DNA of 64,000 nucleotides. It comes from Desulfovibrio subterraneus (lineage in GTDB: Bacteria; Desulfobacterota; Desulfovibrionia; Desulfovibrionales; Desulfovibrionaceae). The notes below the pieces were generated by a model. It was given only the letters and a program-made list of their open reading frames with translations. It had not been told where the DNA came from and did not search any database. The position numbers and the translations under genes were made by a program. The stretch is taken from assembly GCF_013340285.1 (NCBI RefSeq), contig NZ_BLVO01000004.1, positions 310,001 to 374,000 of the forward strand, read 5' to 3'. This document shows, piece after piece, positions 8,408-17,886 of this stretch (position 1 is its first letter; the number at the start of each line of letters is the position of its first letter).

Positions 8408-10672
8408 ATGAAGCGTGCCATTTTTGCCAGCCTGCTCGCCCTGCTGCTCTGGACCATGCTCTCATATTACACATATGACAGAGCCGTGGGTGATTACCTG
8501 CGCAGTCAGTACAACGCAGCTCTCACAGACGCCCGCCGGGCCTATGACACAGACCTTACCTACAGAAGATGGAATGCCAAGACGGGGGGCGTCTACGCCG
8601 AAGTATCCGGATACATGAAGCCGAATCCCCACCTCAATGTACCCAACAGGGAAATAATCACGCAGGACGGAAAAATCTTCACGCTGGTCAATCCCGCCTA
8701 CATGACTCGCATGGTGCATGAAATCATGAGCGAATCAGACGGATTGCAGGGCCACATTACCAGCCTTGAGCCCCTTAACCCTGCCAATGCGCCCACCCCG
8801 TGGGAACGTGAAGTGCTCATGGCCTTCAAGACAGCCCCGAAGGAATACCACAGGCTTGTCGAAGAAGGTAACGAGGTTGCCCTGCACTACATGCGCCCCA
8901 TGATAACAGAAGACTTCTGCCTCAAGTGCCATGCTCATCAGGGGTACAAGGTGGGCGACATACGCGGGGGCATCAGCATTACCGTTCCCATGTCCGGCTA
9001 TTACAGAGATCTTGCCCATGAGAAGCAGGGAGAGCTTTTCCGCAGCATGAGCATATTCGTCACGGGCCTGCTGCTCAGCATTGCCCTGCTCTACTTTTTG
9101 CGGCGCTATGAACAACTCAGAAACCGGACCGAAGCGGCCATACGCAAAAGCGAAGCAAGATTCCGCACCCTTTTCACCAACGCCCCGCTGGGCATGGTGC
9201 TTATTGATGACGCCGACAGAATTCTTGAATGCAATAAGGCAGGACTTTCGCTGCTGGCATCGGACGACATACCAATCCACTCGCAACGGCTTGAGGACGT
9301 TCTGCAATGCCGGAATATGGCCATGAATCTTGCGAGGCTGAAGGCTGAAGGCAGCCTGCAGGTGGCAGAGCAATGTACCGTCGCCTCAAGCCTGTCCCCC
9401 ATTCACATCCGCCTGCTTGGCTTCCGCATTCACGAAAGCCTGTATGTTGCCATAGTAGATGACCAGACGGAACGCATCCGGGCTCAGTCTCTGCTGCTTG
9501 CCGCCAAAGAGGAAGCCGAGAAAGCCAACAGGGTCAAAACCGAGTTTCTGGCCATAATGAGCCATGAAATACGCACACCGCTCAACGGCATCATCGGCAT
9601 GCTGCAGCTCATGCAGACCCAGATCCTCACGGAAAAACAGGCCGAATTTATCAGCATGGCCTTGGAGAGCAGCCATAATCTGCTGCGCATTCTCACAGAC
9701 ATTCTGGACATAAGCCGCATAGAATCCGGCAAGATGGAAATATTTGAAGAGCCCTTCAGCTTCACGGATGTGCTTGCCCCGGTCTGCGCTCTGTTCGCGG
9801 ACGATATCAAGCGCAAAAAACTGAATATTACGGTAGATCTCGACAAGAAAGTTCCCGGCCTGCTCATCGGCGACAGCGGCCGCCTGCGGCAGGTGCTCTA
9901 CAACCTCATCGGCAACGCCGTGAAATACACCGAGACGGGCAGCATTACCGTACATGTATATCCTCTGCCGTTCCGCAACGATCCTGACAAAATATCCATC
10001 CATGTTGAGGTGACAGATACGGGTATCGGCATTCCGGACGACAAACTGGGCCATGTGCTTGAGCCCTTTACCCAGAACGAGGCAGTTTTTTCCAGACGGT
10101 TCGGCGGGGTGGGGCTTGGCCTTGCCATTGTGAAGCGCATTGTGCTGATGCTGCAGGGCAGTCTGTGCCTCAGCTCCGAGCCGGGGGTCGGCACTGAAGC
10201 CCACCTCACCCTCTCCTTTGCCATGGCAGCGGAACCGGTTCTGGAAAGCGTTCCCGCAGAGCAGGATACCTCTCCGCAGATACCGCCGGGCAGGATACTC
10301 ATCGTGGAAGATGATCCCGTAAACCGCAAGACACTGCATTATCTGCTGGAAAAACTTGGCCATGAATCGGAAGAAGCCTCCAACGGACTGGAAGCGCTCG
10401 ACCTGATTCTCGACAGGGTGTTTGATCTTGTCCTCATGGACATACAGATGCCGGAAATGAACGGGCTGGAAGCAACCAAACGCATCCGTTCGCTGCCAAT
10501 GCAGGACAGGCGGGCCATTCCCATTATCGCCGTTACCGCGCATGCCATGAAGGGCGACAGAGAGATGTTCCTGCGGGCCGGCATGGACGACTACATCTCC
10601 AAGCCCATCGACTTGCAGGCACTGGATGCCTGCCTGCGTAAATACATGCACCGCGCGGCCCTGCGCCGGTAG
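8408..10672 (+). CDS. Hybrid histidine kinase with periplasmic heme-c (DUF3365-type) sensor
   Basis: A 754-residue membrane kinase. A TM helix at about 5-22 and a second at about 213-231 bracket a periplasmic domain with the class-c heme motif CLKCH at 171-175, typical of DUF3365/Tll0287-like sensors. A PAS domain follows (about 246-355), then HisKA with the phosphorylated His386 in MSHEIRTP, HATPase ([27 protein letters not shown]) and a C-terminal receiver ([10 protein letters not shown], acceptor Asp in LVLMDIQMP). The ATG at 8408 has an AAGGG site and starts the first TM. It probably senses redox state or a small ligand through heme. No DNA-binding output regulator is adjacent. Confidence 0.88.
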   Translation: MKRAIFASLLALLLWTMLSYYTYDRAVGDYLRSQYNAALTDARRAYDTDLTYRRWNAKTGGVYAEVSGYMKPNPHLNVPNREIITQDGKIFTLVNPAYMTRMVHEIMSESDGLQGHITSLEPLNPANAPTPWEREVLMAFKTAPKEYHRLVEEGNEVALHYMRPMITEDFCLKCHAHQGYKVGDIRGGISITVPMSGYYRDLAHEKQGELFRSMSIFVTGLLLSIALLYFLRRYEQLRNRTEAAIRKSEARFRTLFTNAPLGMVLIDDADRILECNKAGLSLLASDDIPIHSQRLEDVLQCRNMAMNLARLKAEGSLQVAEQCTVASSLSPIHIRLLGFRIHESLYVAIVDDQTERIRAQSLLLAAKEEAEKANRVKTEFLAIMSHEIRTPLNGIIGMLQLMQTQILTEKQAEFISMALESSHNLLRILTDILDISRIESGKMEIFEEPFSFTDVLAPVCALFADDIKRKKLNITVDLDKKVPGLLIGDSGRLRQVLYNLIGNAVKYTETGSITVHVYPLPFRNDPDKISIHVEVTDTGIGIPDDKLGHVLEPFTQNEAVFSRRFGGVGLGLAIVKRIVLMLQGSLCLSSEPGVGTEAHLTLSFAMAAEPVLESVPAEQDTSPQIPPGRILIVEDDPVNRKTLHYLLEKLGHESEEASNGLEALDLILDRVFDLVLMDIQMPEMNGLEATKRIRSLPMQDRRAIPIIAVTAHAMKGDREMFLRAGMDDYISKPIDLQALDACLRKYMHRAALRR

Positions 10673-10813
10673 CCTGTCGGGCACTTTTGCCAGTACCCCC
10701 ACCCCCTATATTCCCCTGAAAACCCCGCATGACGAGGCTTGACACGGTTTATGCCATGAAGTAGGGCTGCAAACCGTTCCTGTTAGCATTTATTTTACAC
10801 AAGCCCCACCACC

Positions 10814-11275
10814 ATGCCCGACATTCAATTCAATTCCCAGACAGCAGGCTATTTTGCCATTGCCCTTCTTTTTTTGCTCACAAGCACCTTCATTGTGTGG
10901 CAACGCCTTGCCCGTGCGCGCGAGTCTCAGATGCCCGAAGCCGGTCTTGATAACGGCACCCCCACCCCGCCGGACGGCCTCTGCGCCACCACGCTGTGGA
11001 TTGCCAACTACAGCGCATCCCCCGTCTTCATCCGCAACATCCATATAGACGTCGGCACTTTTGCGGGCAATGAGGTCCGCAATCTCATGGGCCAGATCAG
11101 GCACTACGAGAAAAGTGAAGATATCCAGCGCCCCCTGATGCTTACTGTCGAACCGCAGACGAGGCGCGATGAACCCGTGGCTTTTCACGCACGGGTAGGA
11201 TCCCCCGTGGAAGCAGTGCTTCAGGGGAACAACGGCACCTACGATATCCACATCCGGCAGCTTTTCCCCCGATAA
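10814..11275 (+). CDS. Hypothetical small membrane-anchored protein
   Basis: A 153-residue protein with one N-terminal hydrophobic segment (about 11-28) and a soluble rest of about 120 residues. That part contains CATTLWIANYSASPVFIRNIHIDVG, which looks like a beta-sandwich strand pattern. I recognise no family. The ribosome site before the ATG is weak. Codon use is normal for the region, and it lies between the heme kinase and the CitA/DcuS-type kinase, transcribed in the same direction. It could be an accessory to either sensor; no function is assigned. Confidence 0.55.
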   Translation: MPDIQFNSQTAGYFAIALLFLLTSTFIVWQRLARARESQMPEAGLDNGTPTPPDGLCATTLWIANYSASPVFIRNIHIDVGTFAGNEVRNLMGQIRHYEKSEDIQRPLMLTVEPQTRRDEPVAFHARVGSPVEAVLQGNNGTYDIHIRQLFPR

Positions 11276-11374
11276 GCCAGGCGTCCGCCTGCGGCATCTT
11301 GCCAACGGCCTTTCATCCTGCCTATAGTTCTGCGACCTTCGCAAAGAACCATCATCCGGCAGGGGGATGCCACA

Positions 11375-13039
11375 TTGCCGCTGCAACACCTGATACATCG
11401 GATCAAGCCCCGATCCATTCGAGCGCACCTCATCCATATGGTGCTGGTGCTGCTGTTGCTGCAGCTTGCGGCAAGCTGGCTGGTCATCACCGGTCCGGTA
11501 ACGGACATGCTCAAGAACGAGATCGGCGAAAGCGCCCTGCATGCGGCCAAAACCATAGCCCAGATGCCGACCATTCGCCGGGCGCTTCTTGCCCGCGACC
11601 CCCACGGCACCATTCAGGAAATTGCCGAATCCATCCGCGTGAGCATAGGCGCATCCTACGTAGTGGTGGGCGACCGCAACGGCATACGGTACTCCCACCC
11701 CGTCAAGGAACGCATAGGCCTTCCCTTTGTGGGCGGCGACACCGGCCCCGCGCTCAAGGAAGGCAAGTCATACATTTCAGAAGCCGTGGGCTCGCTCGGC
11801 CCCTCGCTGCGCGGCATGACCCCCATTTACGACTACAACGACGACATCATCGGCTTCGTGTCCGTGGGGTATCTTTCCACAAAAGTACACGACGCCATTC
11901 CCCCCCATCTGAACAAACCCTTCACCCTCATCGCGGCCATGGCGGCCGTGGGCATTCTGAGCGCCCTGTTCATTGCCCAGCACCTGAAGAATATCACTCT
12001 TGGGCTTGAACCTTCGGAAATAACCAGCCTGTATCTTGAACGCGGTGCCATTCTGGAAGCCATCCGCGAAGGTGTGGTGGCCGTGGACCCCGAAGGCCGG
12101 GTGCGGCTGGCAAACAAGGCGGCCGTGCGTTATGCGGGGCTGGACCCTGCCAATGTCCGCAAGGACAGGAATATAGACAACGTGCTGCCCGGTGCGGGTC
12201 TGCGCCGCGCCCTCGCCACGGGCGAAGCGGAATATGATCAGGAACGCCACATCAATGACAGGGACATGATCTTCAACATCGTTCCCGTATTCCGGCAGGG
12301 AACCCTGCACGGGGCCGTGGCCAGCTTCCGCCCCAAGGATGAGCTGGACCGGCTGGCCACCGAACTCTCGCGCGTGCAGGAATATTCCGAACTGCTGCGC
12401 GTGCAGACCCACGAATATTCCAACAAGCTGCATACCATTGCGGGGCTCATCCAGATAGAGGCATACAGTGAGGCGCTTGAACTGGTTACCCGTGAATCGC
12501 ACGGTTACGAGGACGTTATCCGCTTCCTGAACGAAGCGGTACCCCACCCTGTCATTGCCGCCATTCTGCTCGGCAAGTTCAACCGCGCGCAGGAACTGAA
12601 GGTGGATTTTGCCATAGACAGGCAAAGCACGCTTGAGGACGTGCCCGCGCACATTGATCAGGTGAAGATTGTCACCATACTGGGCAACCTGCTCGACAAC
12701 GCTTTTGAGGCCGTTCTCGACCGCGACCTGAACCGGCGCCGCGTGGAGCTTTCGTTCACCGACCTCGGCAACGACATCGTCTTCGAGATAGAGGATTCCG
12801 GTCATGGCATTCCCATGGACCGGACGCACGAGGTCTTTGAAAAAGGCGTTTCGTCAAAGGGTAAGGACCGCCGCGGCGTGGGGCTGTATCTCGTGCGCAA
12901 GGCGCTTGACGAACTGGACGGCGACGTGCTGATTTCCGACAGCAACCTCGGTGGTGCCCTGTTTACGGTAACGGTACCCAAAAAACCGGGCAGGCACGCC
13001 ACCGCAACCGGAGAAAGGAGCGAAGCCAGGCATGAATGA
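11375..13039 (+). CDS. CitA/DcuS-type sensor histidine kinase
   Basis: A 554-residue sensor kinase for C4-dicarboxylates or citrate. TM1 is at about 21-39, the periplasmic PDC/sCache domain at 40-182 (with SYVVVGDRNGIRYSHP and IYDYNDDIIGFVSVGYL) and TM2 at about 183-202. Then come a cytoplasmic PAS (about 222-320) and a SPOB-type kinase core with His346 in RVQTHEYSNKLHTIAG, an N-box GNLLDNAFEAV and a G-box DSGHGIP. The best start is a TTG at 11375 with AGGGGG 8 bases upstream. The stop overlaps the regulator start by 8 bases. With the TRAP genes downstream it probably senses the transported acid. Confidence 0.92.
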   Translation: MPLQHLIHRIKPRSIRAHLIHMVLVLLLLQLAASWLVITGPVTDMLKNEIGESALHAAKTIAQMPTIRRALLARDPHGTIQEIAESIRVSIGASYVVVGDRNGIRYSHPVKERIGLPFVGGDTGPALKEGKSYISEAVGSLGPSLRGMTPIYDYNDDIIGFVSVGYLSTKVHDAIPPHLNKPFTLIAAMAAVGILSALFIAQHLKNITLGLEPSEITSLYLERGAILEAIREGVVAVDPEGRVRLANKAAVRYAGLDPANVRKDRNIDNVLPGAGLRRALATGEAEYDQERHINDRDMIFNIVPVFRQGTLHGAVASFRPKDELDRLATELSRVQEYSELLRVQTHEYSNKLHTIAGLIQIEAYSEALELVTRESHGYEDVIRFLNEAVPHPVIAAILLGKFNRAQELKVDFAIDRQSTLEDVPAHIDQVKIVTILGNLLDNAFEAVLDRDLNRRRVELSFTDLGNDIVFEIEDSGHGIPMDRTHEVFEKGVSSKGKDRRGVGLYLVRKALDELDGDVLISDSNLGGALFTVTVPKKPGRHATATGERSEARHE

Positions 13040-13739
13040 TATTCGGGTTTTGATCGTCGAAGACGATGTGCGCATAGCGGACCTGCACCGGCGCTTCACC
13101 ATGCGTGTGGAAGGATGCGAAGTGGTGGGAGTGGCCTACAACCTTGATGATGCCCGCCTCATGATCGAAACGCTTGAGCCGCATCTGGTGCTGCTCGACC
13201 TGTATTTTCCTGAAGGCTCCGGAACGGATCTGCTGCGCGAAATACGTGCGGAAGGAAGGGAGATGGATGTCATCCTCATCACCGCTGCCCGCGAAGTGGG
13301 ACCGCTCAAGGAAGCTGTGCGGGGCGGGGTGTTCGACTATCTGATCAAGCCCGTTTCCGCCGACCGTTTTCATGAGTGCATCAGCAAGTTCCGCAGCTAC
13401 CGCAAACGCATCTGCTGCGACGAACGCATTGAACAGCACGATGTGGACAGCCTGCTGCACAACTCCGGCGGTAACACTCCCGCCTCGCAATCGGGCGACC
13501 TGCCCAAGGGCATTGATCTGCTCACACTGGGAAAAATTAAGTCCGCCATGGAACATGCCCCTGCCGATACCGGACTGAGTGCCGAAGAAGTGGGCGCCAA
13601 TGTCGGTGTCAGCCGCTCCACGGCAAGGCGCTATCTCGAATATCTGACTTCTGCAGGGGCCATTTACGCCGATCAGGTGTACGGCTCCATCGGCAGGCCG
13701 GAACGACGCTATTTCCAGTCCACGGCCCCCCACGCGTGA
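13032..13739 (+). CDS. CitB/DcuR-type response regulator
   Basis: A 235-residue regulator. The receiver has acidic residues E10, D11 and D12, acceptor Asp56 in LVLLDLYFPEGSG, and Lys in FDYLIKPVS. After a linker comes a CitB-type helix-turn-helix (LSAEEVGANVGVSRSTARRYLEYL), typical of regulators of citrate and C4-dicarboxylate uptake. It is co-transcribed with the kinase at 11375 (8-base overlap, GAGAAAGGAG site inside that gene). Tandem ACAAAAT/ACAAT repeats begin right at its stop codon and lie upstream of dctP, a probable target. Confidence 0.93.
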   Translation: MNDIRVLIVEDDVRIADLHRRFTMRVEGCEVVGVAYNLDDARLMIETLEPHLVLLDLYFPEGSGTDLLREIRAEGREMDVILITAAREVGPLKEAVRGGVFDYLIKPVSADRFHECISKFRSYRKRICCDERIEQHDVDSLLHNSGGNTPASQSGDLPKGIDLLTLGKIKSAMEHAPADTGLSAEEVGANVGVSRSTARRYLEYLTSAGAIYADQVYGSIGRPERRYFQSTAPHA

Positions 13740-13771
13740 ACAAAATGAACAAAATACGCACAATGCACAAT
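13738..13771 (+). promoter_or_regulatory. Tandem repeats upstream of dctP, possible regulator sites
   Basis: Two perfect GAACAAAAT units (13738-13746 and 13747-13755) are followed by two perfect GCACAAT units (13758-13764 and 13765-13771). Together they give four ACAA(AA)T boxes in 34 bases, 120-155 bases before the dctP start. AT-rich repeats are the usual targets of CitB/DcuR-type regulators; the assignment is inference. Confidence 0.45.
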
Positions 13772-13893
13772 TTCCTTTTTATTCCCTAAAAAGTACCGCT
13801 ACTTCTTGCTGTAGTAACTTCTCCCAAACGTAAACGGATCACAGGCATGGTGCGCCGTGGGGTCCATAACCAATTGCGTAATTCGGAGGAGTT

Positions 13894-14871
13894 ATGTTTC
13901 GTTTTGCCAAAGCTGTTGCCGTTGCTTTGCTCGTAGTCTGTCTTGCCGTTCCCGCCTTTGCAGGAAAGGTTGTTCTCAAACTCGGCCATATCGCCGAACC
14001 CGTTCACCCCTATGGTCAGGGTGCCGATTACTTCGCCAAGCTCGTTTCTGAAAAGTCCGGCGGAGAAATGGAAGTTCGCGTGTTCCCCAGCTCCCAGCTG
14101 GGCGGCCAGAAGGACCTGATCGAAGGTCTGATATACGGCACCGTGGATATGGCTCTGGTTGGCACTGCCGTGCTTGGTCAGTTCCAGCCCCAGATTTCCA
14201 TCTTCGACCTTCCCTTCCTGTTCAAGGACCGCGACCACGCCTACAAGTCTCTCGACACCGTGGGCATGGAACTGGGCAAGGCGCTTGAATCCAAGGGCAT
14301 CAAGCTGCTCGGTTACATGGAAAACGGCATCCGCCACATGACCAACAACGTTCGCCCCATCAAGACCCCCGAAGACATGAATGGCCTGAAGATCCGCGTC
14401 ATGACCAACAAAATCTACGTGGAAATGGTGAAGTCTCTCGGCGCTTCCCCCACCCCCATGGCCTTTGGCGAACTCTATTCCGCGCTTCAGCAGGGCACTG
14501 TTGACGGTCAGGAAAACCCCAGCGCCCACATTTTCACCAAGCGCTTCTTTGAAGTGCAGAAGTACGCCTCTCTTACCGCACACGCCTACGCGCCTGAACC
14601 GATGGTTATCTCCATGGTTGCATGGAACCGCCTCACCCCCGCCCAGCAGGATATCCTGAAGGCTGCAGCAGCGGAATCCATCGTATGGCAGCGCGATCTT
14701 TCCACCCGCGAAGATGCTGAATACTGGGACAAGATCAAGGCCACCGGCCAGATCGAAGTCATTGAAGTGGACCGTGACAAGTTCGCCGAAGCCACCCGTC
14801 CCGTATACAAGGAATTCGCCGATGTAGTCGGTCAGGACAACATCGACAAGATCGAAGCCCTCAAGAACTAA
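13894..14871 (+). CDS. dctP: TRAP transporter periplasmic binding protein
   Basis: A 325-residue DctP-family protein with a signal peptide ending in PAFA near residue 23. The family sequence is KLGHIAEPVHPYGQGADYFA, and the central PEDMNGLKIRVMTNKIYVEM contains the Arg that binds the substrate carboxylate. An EGLIYGTVDMALVG segment also fits. A GGAGG site precedes the ATG. It is first in the dctPQM operon and followed by a hairpin terminator. It captures C4-dicarboxylates or a related acid for Na+- or H+-driven import. The CitA/DcuS-like pair upstream supports C4-dicarboxylate. Confidence 0.93.
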   Translation: MFRFAKAVAVALLVVCLAVPAFAGKVVLKLGHIAEPVHPYGQGADYFAKLVSEKSGGEMEVRVFPSSQLGGQKDLIEGLIYGTVDMALVGTAVLGQFQPQISIFDLPFLFKDRDHAYKSLDTVGMELGKALESKGIKLLGYMENGIRHMTNNVRPIKTPEDMNGLKIRVMTNKIYVEMVKSLGASPTPMAFGELYSALQQGTVDGQENPSAHIFTKRFFEVQKYASLTAHAYAPEPMVISMVAWNRLTPAQQDILKAAAAESIVWQRDLSTREDAEYWDKIKATGQIEVIEVDRDKFAEATRPVYKEFADVVGQDNIDKIEALKN

Positions 14872-14880
14872 CCGATGACG

Positions 14881-14911
14881 CGGCCCGCCCTTGCACGGGC
14901 GGGCCGTTTTT
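14881..14911 (+). terminator. Terminator/attenuator between dctP and dctQ
   Basis: A 10-bp GC stem (CGGCCCGCCC at 14881-14890 with GGGCGGGCCG at 14897-14906) and five Ts directly follow the dctP stop, only 18 bases before the dctQ start. Partial read-through would keep the binding protein in excess over the membrane subunits. Confidence 0.8.
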
Positions 14912-14928
14912 CCTTCGCGAGGCGTAGT

Positions 14929-15477
14929 ATGGAAAAATTGCTCAAGAGTCTGAACAAGGTCTTGTTCTGGATTTCCGTCTCTTCCATGGCGGTCATGCTG
15001 GTACTCATCTTTCTGCAGGTAATCACCCGATACATCTTCAACCACACCTTTGAATGGTCTGAAGAACTGGCCCGTTTTCTCTTCGTGTGGGTCGTGTTTC
15101 TCGGTTCCGCACTCATCATGGGCGAAGGCGGACACCTTGCCGTGCAGCTTCTGCCCCGCAAGTTTGCAGGCACGCCCCTCGGCCATGCCATGAATCTCTT
15201 CATCAACGCATGCAGCTATGCATTCATTCTGCTGCTTCTGATTCAGGGCTCCAAAATGACTTCCGTCATGACCTTTCAGACAGCCCCCGGCCTCGGCATA
15301 TCCATGAGCTGGGTGTATGCGGTCATTCCTCTGAGCGCCTGCCTGATGATGCTCTACCTGATACGGGATACCGTGGAGATCTTCAGAAAAATGCGCAGCA
15401 CTGAAGACCCGCAGGATGCGGCCGCCAATGCGGATGCCCTGTCTGTTTCCGAACCCGCAAGCAAGAACGACGAGTAG
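14929..15477 (+). CDS. dctQ: TRAP transporter small membrane subunit
   Basis: A 182-residue DctQ protein with four hydrophobic helices. The hallmark ITRYIFNHTFEWSEELARFLFVWVVFLG is split here as ITRYIFNHTF and EWSEELARFLFVWVVFLG. A poorly conserved tail rich in Asp, Ala and Ser follows. The ATG at 14929 has a GAGG site 6 bases upstream; the longer frame from 14875 lies inside the terminator. It pairs with DctM in the inner membrane. Confidence 0.93.
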   Translation: MEKLLKSLNKVLFWISVSSMAVMLVLIFLQVITRYIFNHTFEWSEELARFLFVWVVFLGSALIMGEGGHLAVQLLPRKFAGTPLGHAMNLFINACSYAFILLLLIQGSKMTSVMTFQTAPGLGISMSWVYAVIPLSACLMMLYLIRDTVEIFRKMRSTEDPQDAAANADALSVSEPASKNDE

Positions 15478-15486
15478 GGGGAAACC

Positions 15487-16761
15487 ATGGAAGGCGTATT
15501 GCTCGGCTCTTTTCTTCTCATGACTTTTCTGGGCGTGCCCGTGGCCTTTGCGCTGGGTCTGTCCGTTTCGTTAATCCTGTTCCTGTTTCTGGACATGCCG
15601 CAAGTCATGATCACCCAGAATATCTATTCCGGTGTTGATTCCTTTTCCTTCATGGCCGTTCCCTTCTTCATGCTGGCCGGTTCGTTCATGTCCGCAGGCG
15701 GCGTGACCAAGCGCCTTGTCAATTTCGCGCAGGCCATGGTGGGCTCGTTCACCGGCGGCCTTGCACAGGCGGTTGCCGTTTCCGGCATGTTCTTCGCCGC
15801 CATTTCCGGTTCTTCCGCTGCCACCACGGCAGCCATCGGCTCCACCATGGTCAATGAAATGGAGCGGAAGGGCTACCGACGCGAATTGGCCACCGGCATT
15901 GTTGCCGCAGGCGGCACCGTGGGCATTGTCATTCCGCCGTCCATCACGCTGGTTGTCTACGGCGTCATTGCCGGTACCTCCATCGGCGACCTGTTCGTAG
16001 GTGGAGTGGTTCCCGGTCTGCTCATGGGCATAAGCATGTGTGTGGTGAGCTGGTGGCTGGCAAAGAAGGAAGGCATTCCCGCTGAAGGCGCATTCTCGTT
16101 CGCCAACCTTTTCAGATCGTTCCGCGAATCCTTCTGGGCGCTCATGACCCCGGTCATCATCATCGGCGGTATCTACGGCGGCGTGTTCACCCCCACCGAA
16201 GCCGCAGCCGTGGCAGCCATGTACGGCATCTTCGTGGGCATGTTCATCTACAAGGAACTCAAGCTGAAGGACTTCCCCAAGATCATCTTCGACGCCGTTA
16301 TCGGCACCACGCTCATCATGTTCATCGTGGGCGCGGCCAAGGTGTTCGGCTGGATGCTCACCAACCTCGAGATTCCCCACCACATCGGTGCCTATGTGGT
16401 CTCGCTCACGTCCTCGCCGTTCCTGTTCCTCCTCATGATGAACGTGCTGCTGCTGGTTATCGGCACCATGATCAACGCCTCTGCCGCAGTGGTCATTCTC
16501 ACTCCCATCTTCCTGCCGGTTGCCCTGCAGCTGGGCATAGATCCGCTGTTCTTCGGCGTGCTCATGGTGGTGAACCTTGCCATCGGCTGCATCACTCCCC
16601 CTGTGGGGCTGGACCTTTTCGTTGCCAGCGCCATATGCAAGGTGCCGCTTGAACGGGTTATGAGGGCATCTCTGCCCTACCTCTATGCGCTGCTGGTTGT
16701 GCTGCTGGTGCTCACCTCGCTCCCCATTCTCACGACATTCCTGCCGAGTCTGCTGCACTAG
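15487..16761 (+). CDS. dctM: TRAP transporter large permease subunit
   Basis: A 424-residue DctM protein with about 12 membrane segments; it carries the ion-coupled transport site. Typical motifs are FMAVPFFMLAGSFMSAGGVT, SGSSAATTAAIGSTMVNEM, GGTVGIVIPPSITLVVYGV, GGVFTPTEAAAVAAMYG and CITPPVGLDLFVAS. The ATG is 9 bases after the dctQ stop, with a GGGG ribosome site. It is last in the dctPQM operon and followed by a strong terminator. Confidence 0.95.
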   Translation: MEGVLLGSFLLMTFLGVPVAFALGLSVSLILFLFLDMPQVMITQNIYSGVDSFSFMAVPFFMLAGSFMSAGGVTKRLVNFAQAMVGSFTGGLAQAVAVSGMFFAAISGSSAATTAAIGSTMVNEMERKGYRRELATGIVAAGGTVGIVIPPSITLVVYGVIAGTSIGDLFVGGVVPGLLMGISMCVVSWWLAKKEGIPAEGAFSFANLFRSFRESFWALMTPVIIIGGIYGGVFTPTEAAAVAAMYGIFVGMFIYKELKLKDFPKIIFDAVIGTTLIMFIVGAAKVFGWMLTNLEIPHHIGAYVVSLTSSPFLFLLMMNVLLLVIGTMINASAAVVILTPIFLPVALQLGIDPLFFGVLMVVNLAIGCITPPVGLDLFVASAICKVPLERVMRASLPYLYALLVVLLVLTSLPILTTFLPSLLH

Positions 16762-16787
16762 CAGGCAGACAAACTTGTCACGCAAAA

Positions 16788-16815
16788 AAGGGGACCGGAG
16801 TAATCCGGTCCCCTT
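16788..16815 (+). terminator. Terminator after dctM
   Basis: A 12-bp stem (AAGGGGACCGGA at 16788-16799 with TCCGGTCCCCTT at 16804-16815) has a GTAA loop, with an A-run before it. Confidence 0.8.
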
Positions 16816-16817
16816 CT

Positions 16818-16943
16818 CAGATTGCTGACAACGTCATTTCTGATATTTTTTGGCTCCGCCGGGCAGGCACCTGACGTTCCTGCACCTCGTATACGCGAGG
16901 AAAATCCGTTTTTGGACCTCAGTTCCGGCTTAACGGAAATATG
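16818..16943 (+). repeat. Dispersed intergenic element, copy 2
   Basis: Starts immediately after the dctM terminator. It matches copy 3 closely from CAGATTGCTGACAAC through GGCTCCGCCGGGCAGG, the GCAGG...CCTGC hairpin, CACCTCGTATACGCGAGG and CAGTTCCGGCTTAACGGAAA. It lies in the convergent gap between dctM and the minus-strand gene at 16987. Confidence 0.85.
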
Positions 16944-16986
16944 GGGGTCAACACACCCTAATCATTCACTGATCATGTCAGATAAT

Positions 16987-17433
16987 TCACTGCACTCGTC
17001 CACCTGACGATTCCCCGCCGCTGCCGGAAAGAACACAGACAAGACTCCCCTGCTGCCAGAGGCACTGCCCCTGCAGCCACTGACCGGACACCCGCAGGAA
17101 GCAGGTGTCATAGAGCGCGCGCCCGCCGCAGGCAGCACCGTTCTGTTCAGGGTGCAATTGCCCGCCCCCTTGCAAGGCACCATCCGGACCATTGTCGCCC
17201 TTCTCTGAGCCGTCCTTCTCTCCGCCCCCTTCAGGCACAAGCGGCGCAGCCGAGCCGGAGCCGAGACTCCCGCCGGAACTGCCGGCTCCTCCGCCTTCCA
17301 GCAAAGCGACTGCAGCATACTCAGTTTCCGCTGTCGAAACACCGGTTAAAGGCAGTACCAGAATGATACCCAGCAACAGCATGCGCAGCTTCACAAACAT
17401 GACTCCGGCCAGCGTCCTATTACCAGTCTTCAT
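16987..17433 (-). CDS. Small secreted Gly/Ser-rich protein
   Basis: A 148-residue protein with an N-terminal signal peptide (basic MKTGNR, hydrophobic MLLLGIILVLPLTGVSTA). A Gly/Ser/Pro-rich stretch (LLEGGGAGSSGGSLGSGSAA) and a C-terminal part with six Cys in CGGRALYDTC, QGQCLW and LVCVL contexts follow. The ATG at 17433 is supported by GGAGAGAGG 5-6 bases upstream. I recognise no family. It is monocistronic, with an unusual repeat-rich region upstream. It could be a small envelope protein with disulfides; the call rests on ribosome site plus signal peptide. Confidence 0.55.
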   Translation of the reverse strand: MKTGNRTLAGVMFVKLRMLLLGIILVLPLTGVSTAETEYAAVALLEGGGAGSSGGSLGSGSAAPLVPEGGGEKDGSEKGDNGPDGALQGGGQLHPEQNGAACGGRALYDTCFLRVSGQWLQGQCLWQQGSLVCVLSGSGGESSGGRVQ

Positions 17434-17886
17434 ATCGCCTCTCTCCATAACAGTCAGCGGACAACGGCACCATAAAACACACAAACAGATATAGCACAAC
17501 CTTCCGGATGTCCTCAAAAATGTGGGCTACATACCACGCCGCCCACAGCAGAGAGAATGGGTAACACCTCAGTGCGCGGTCCCGACCGGAACCGGCAAAG
17601 CAAAGAGAGGGGGGAAAACAGAGTGGGAGGGATAGGCAAAGGTGCCCATGCAAAGCGGACAAATTGGACAGGCTGACAGGACAAACTGGCATGACAGACA
17701 GGACAGTCTGGCGGGACATAATGGCATGACAAGCGGGCGGGACAGGCTGACATGACAGGCAGCCGGCAGAACCGGACAAACTGGTAACTCAGGCAACCAT
17801 CCAAAGCGACGGCCATCACAGGCACGACAACTGAGGCACGACAACTGAGGCACGACAACTGAGGCACGACAACTGAGGCACGCAGG
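17434..17886. other. Repeat-rich intergenic region
   Basis: About 450 bases with no supportable gene. From about 17640 to 17800 it carries degenerate GACAGG/ATGACAG/GGCGGGAC words. It ends in the 14-base tandem array at 17821. Minus-strand frames here translate to Cys/Pro-rich low-complexity sequence and are discounted. Confidence 0.6.
17821..17876. repeat. 14-bp tandem repeat, four perfect copies
   Basis: Unit GGCACGACAACTGA occurs at 17821, 17835, 17849 and 17863, with a partial fifth unit (GGCACG) running into the stop region of the gene at 17887. The period is not a multiple of three, so it is not a protein repeat. Confidence 0.9.

Noticed and set aside
17514-17867. Minus-strand frames with Cys/Pro-rich repeats
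   Set aside because: They translate the degenerate repeat block, lack ribosome sites and shift frame with the 14-bp period.
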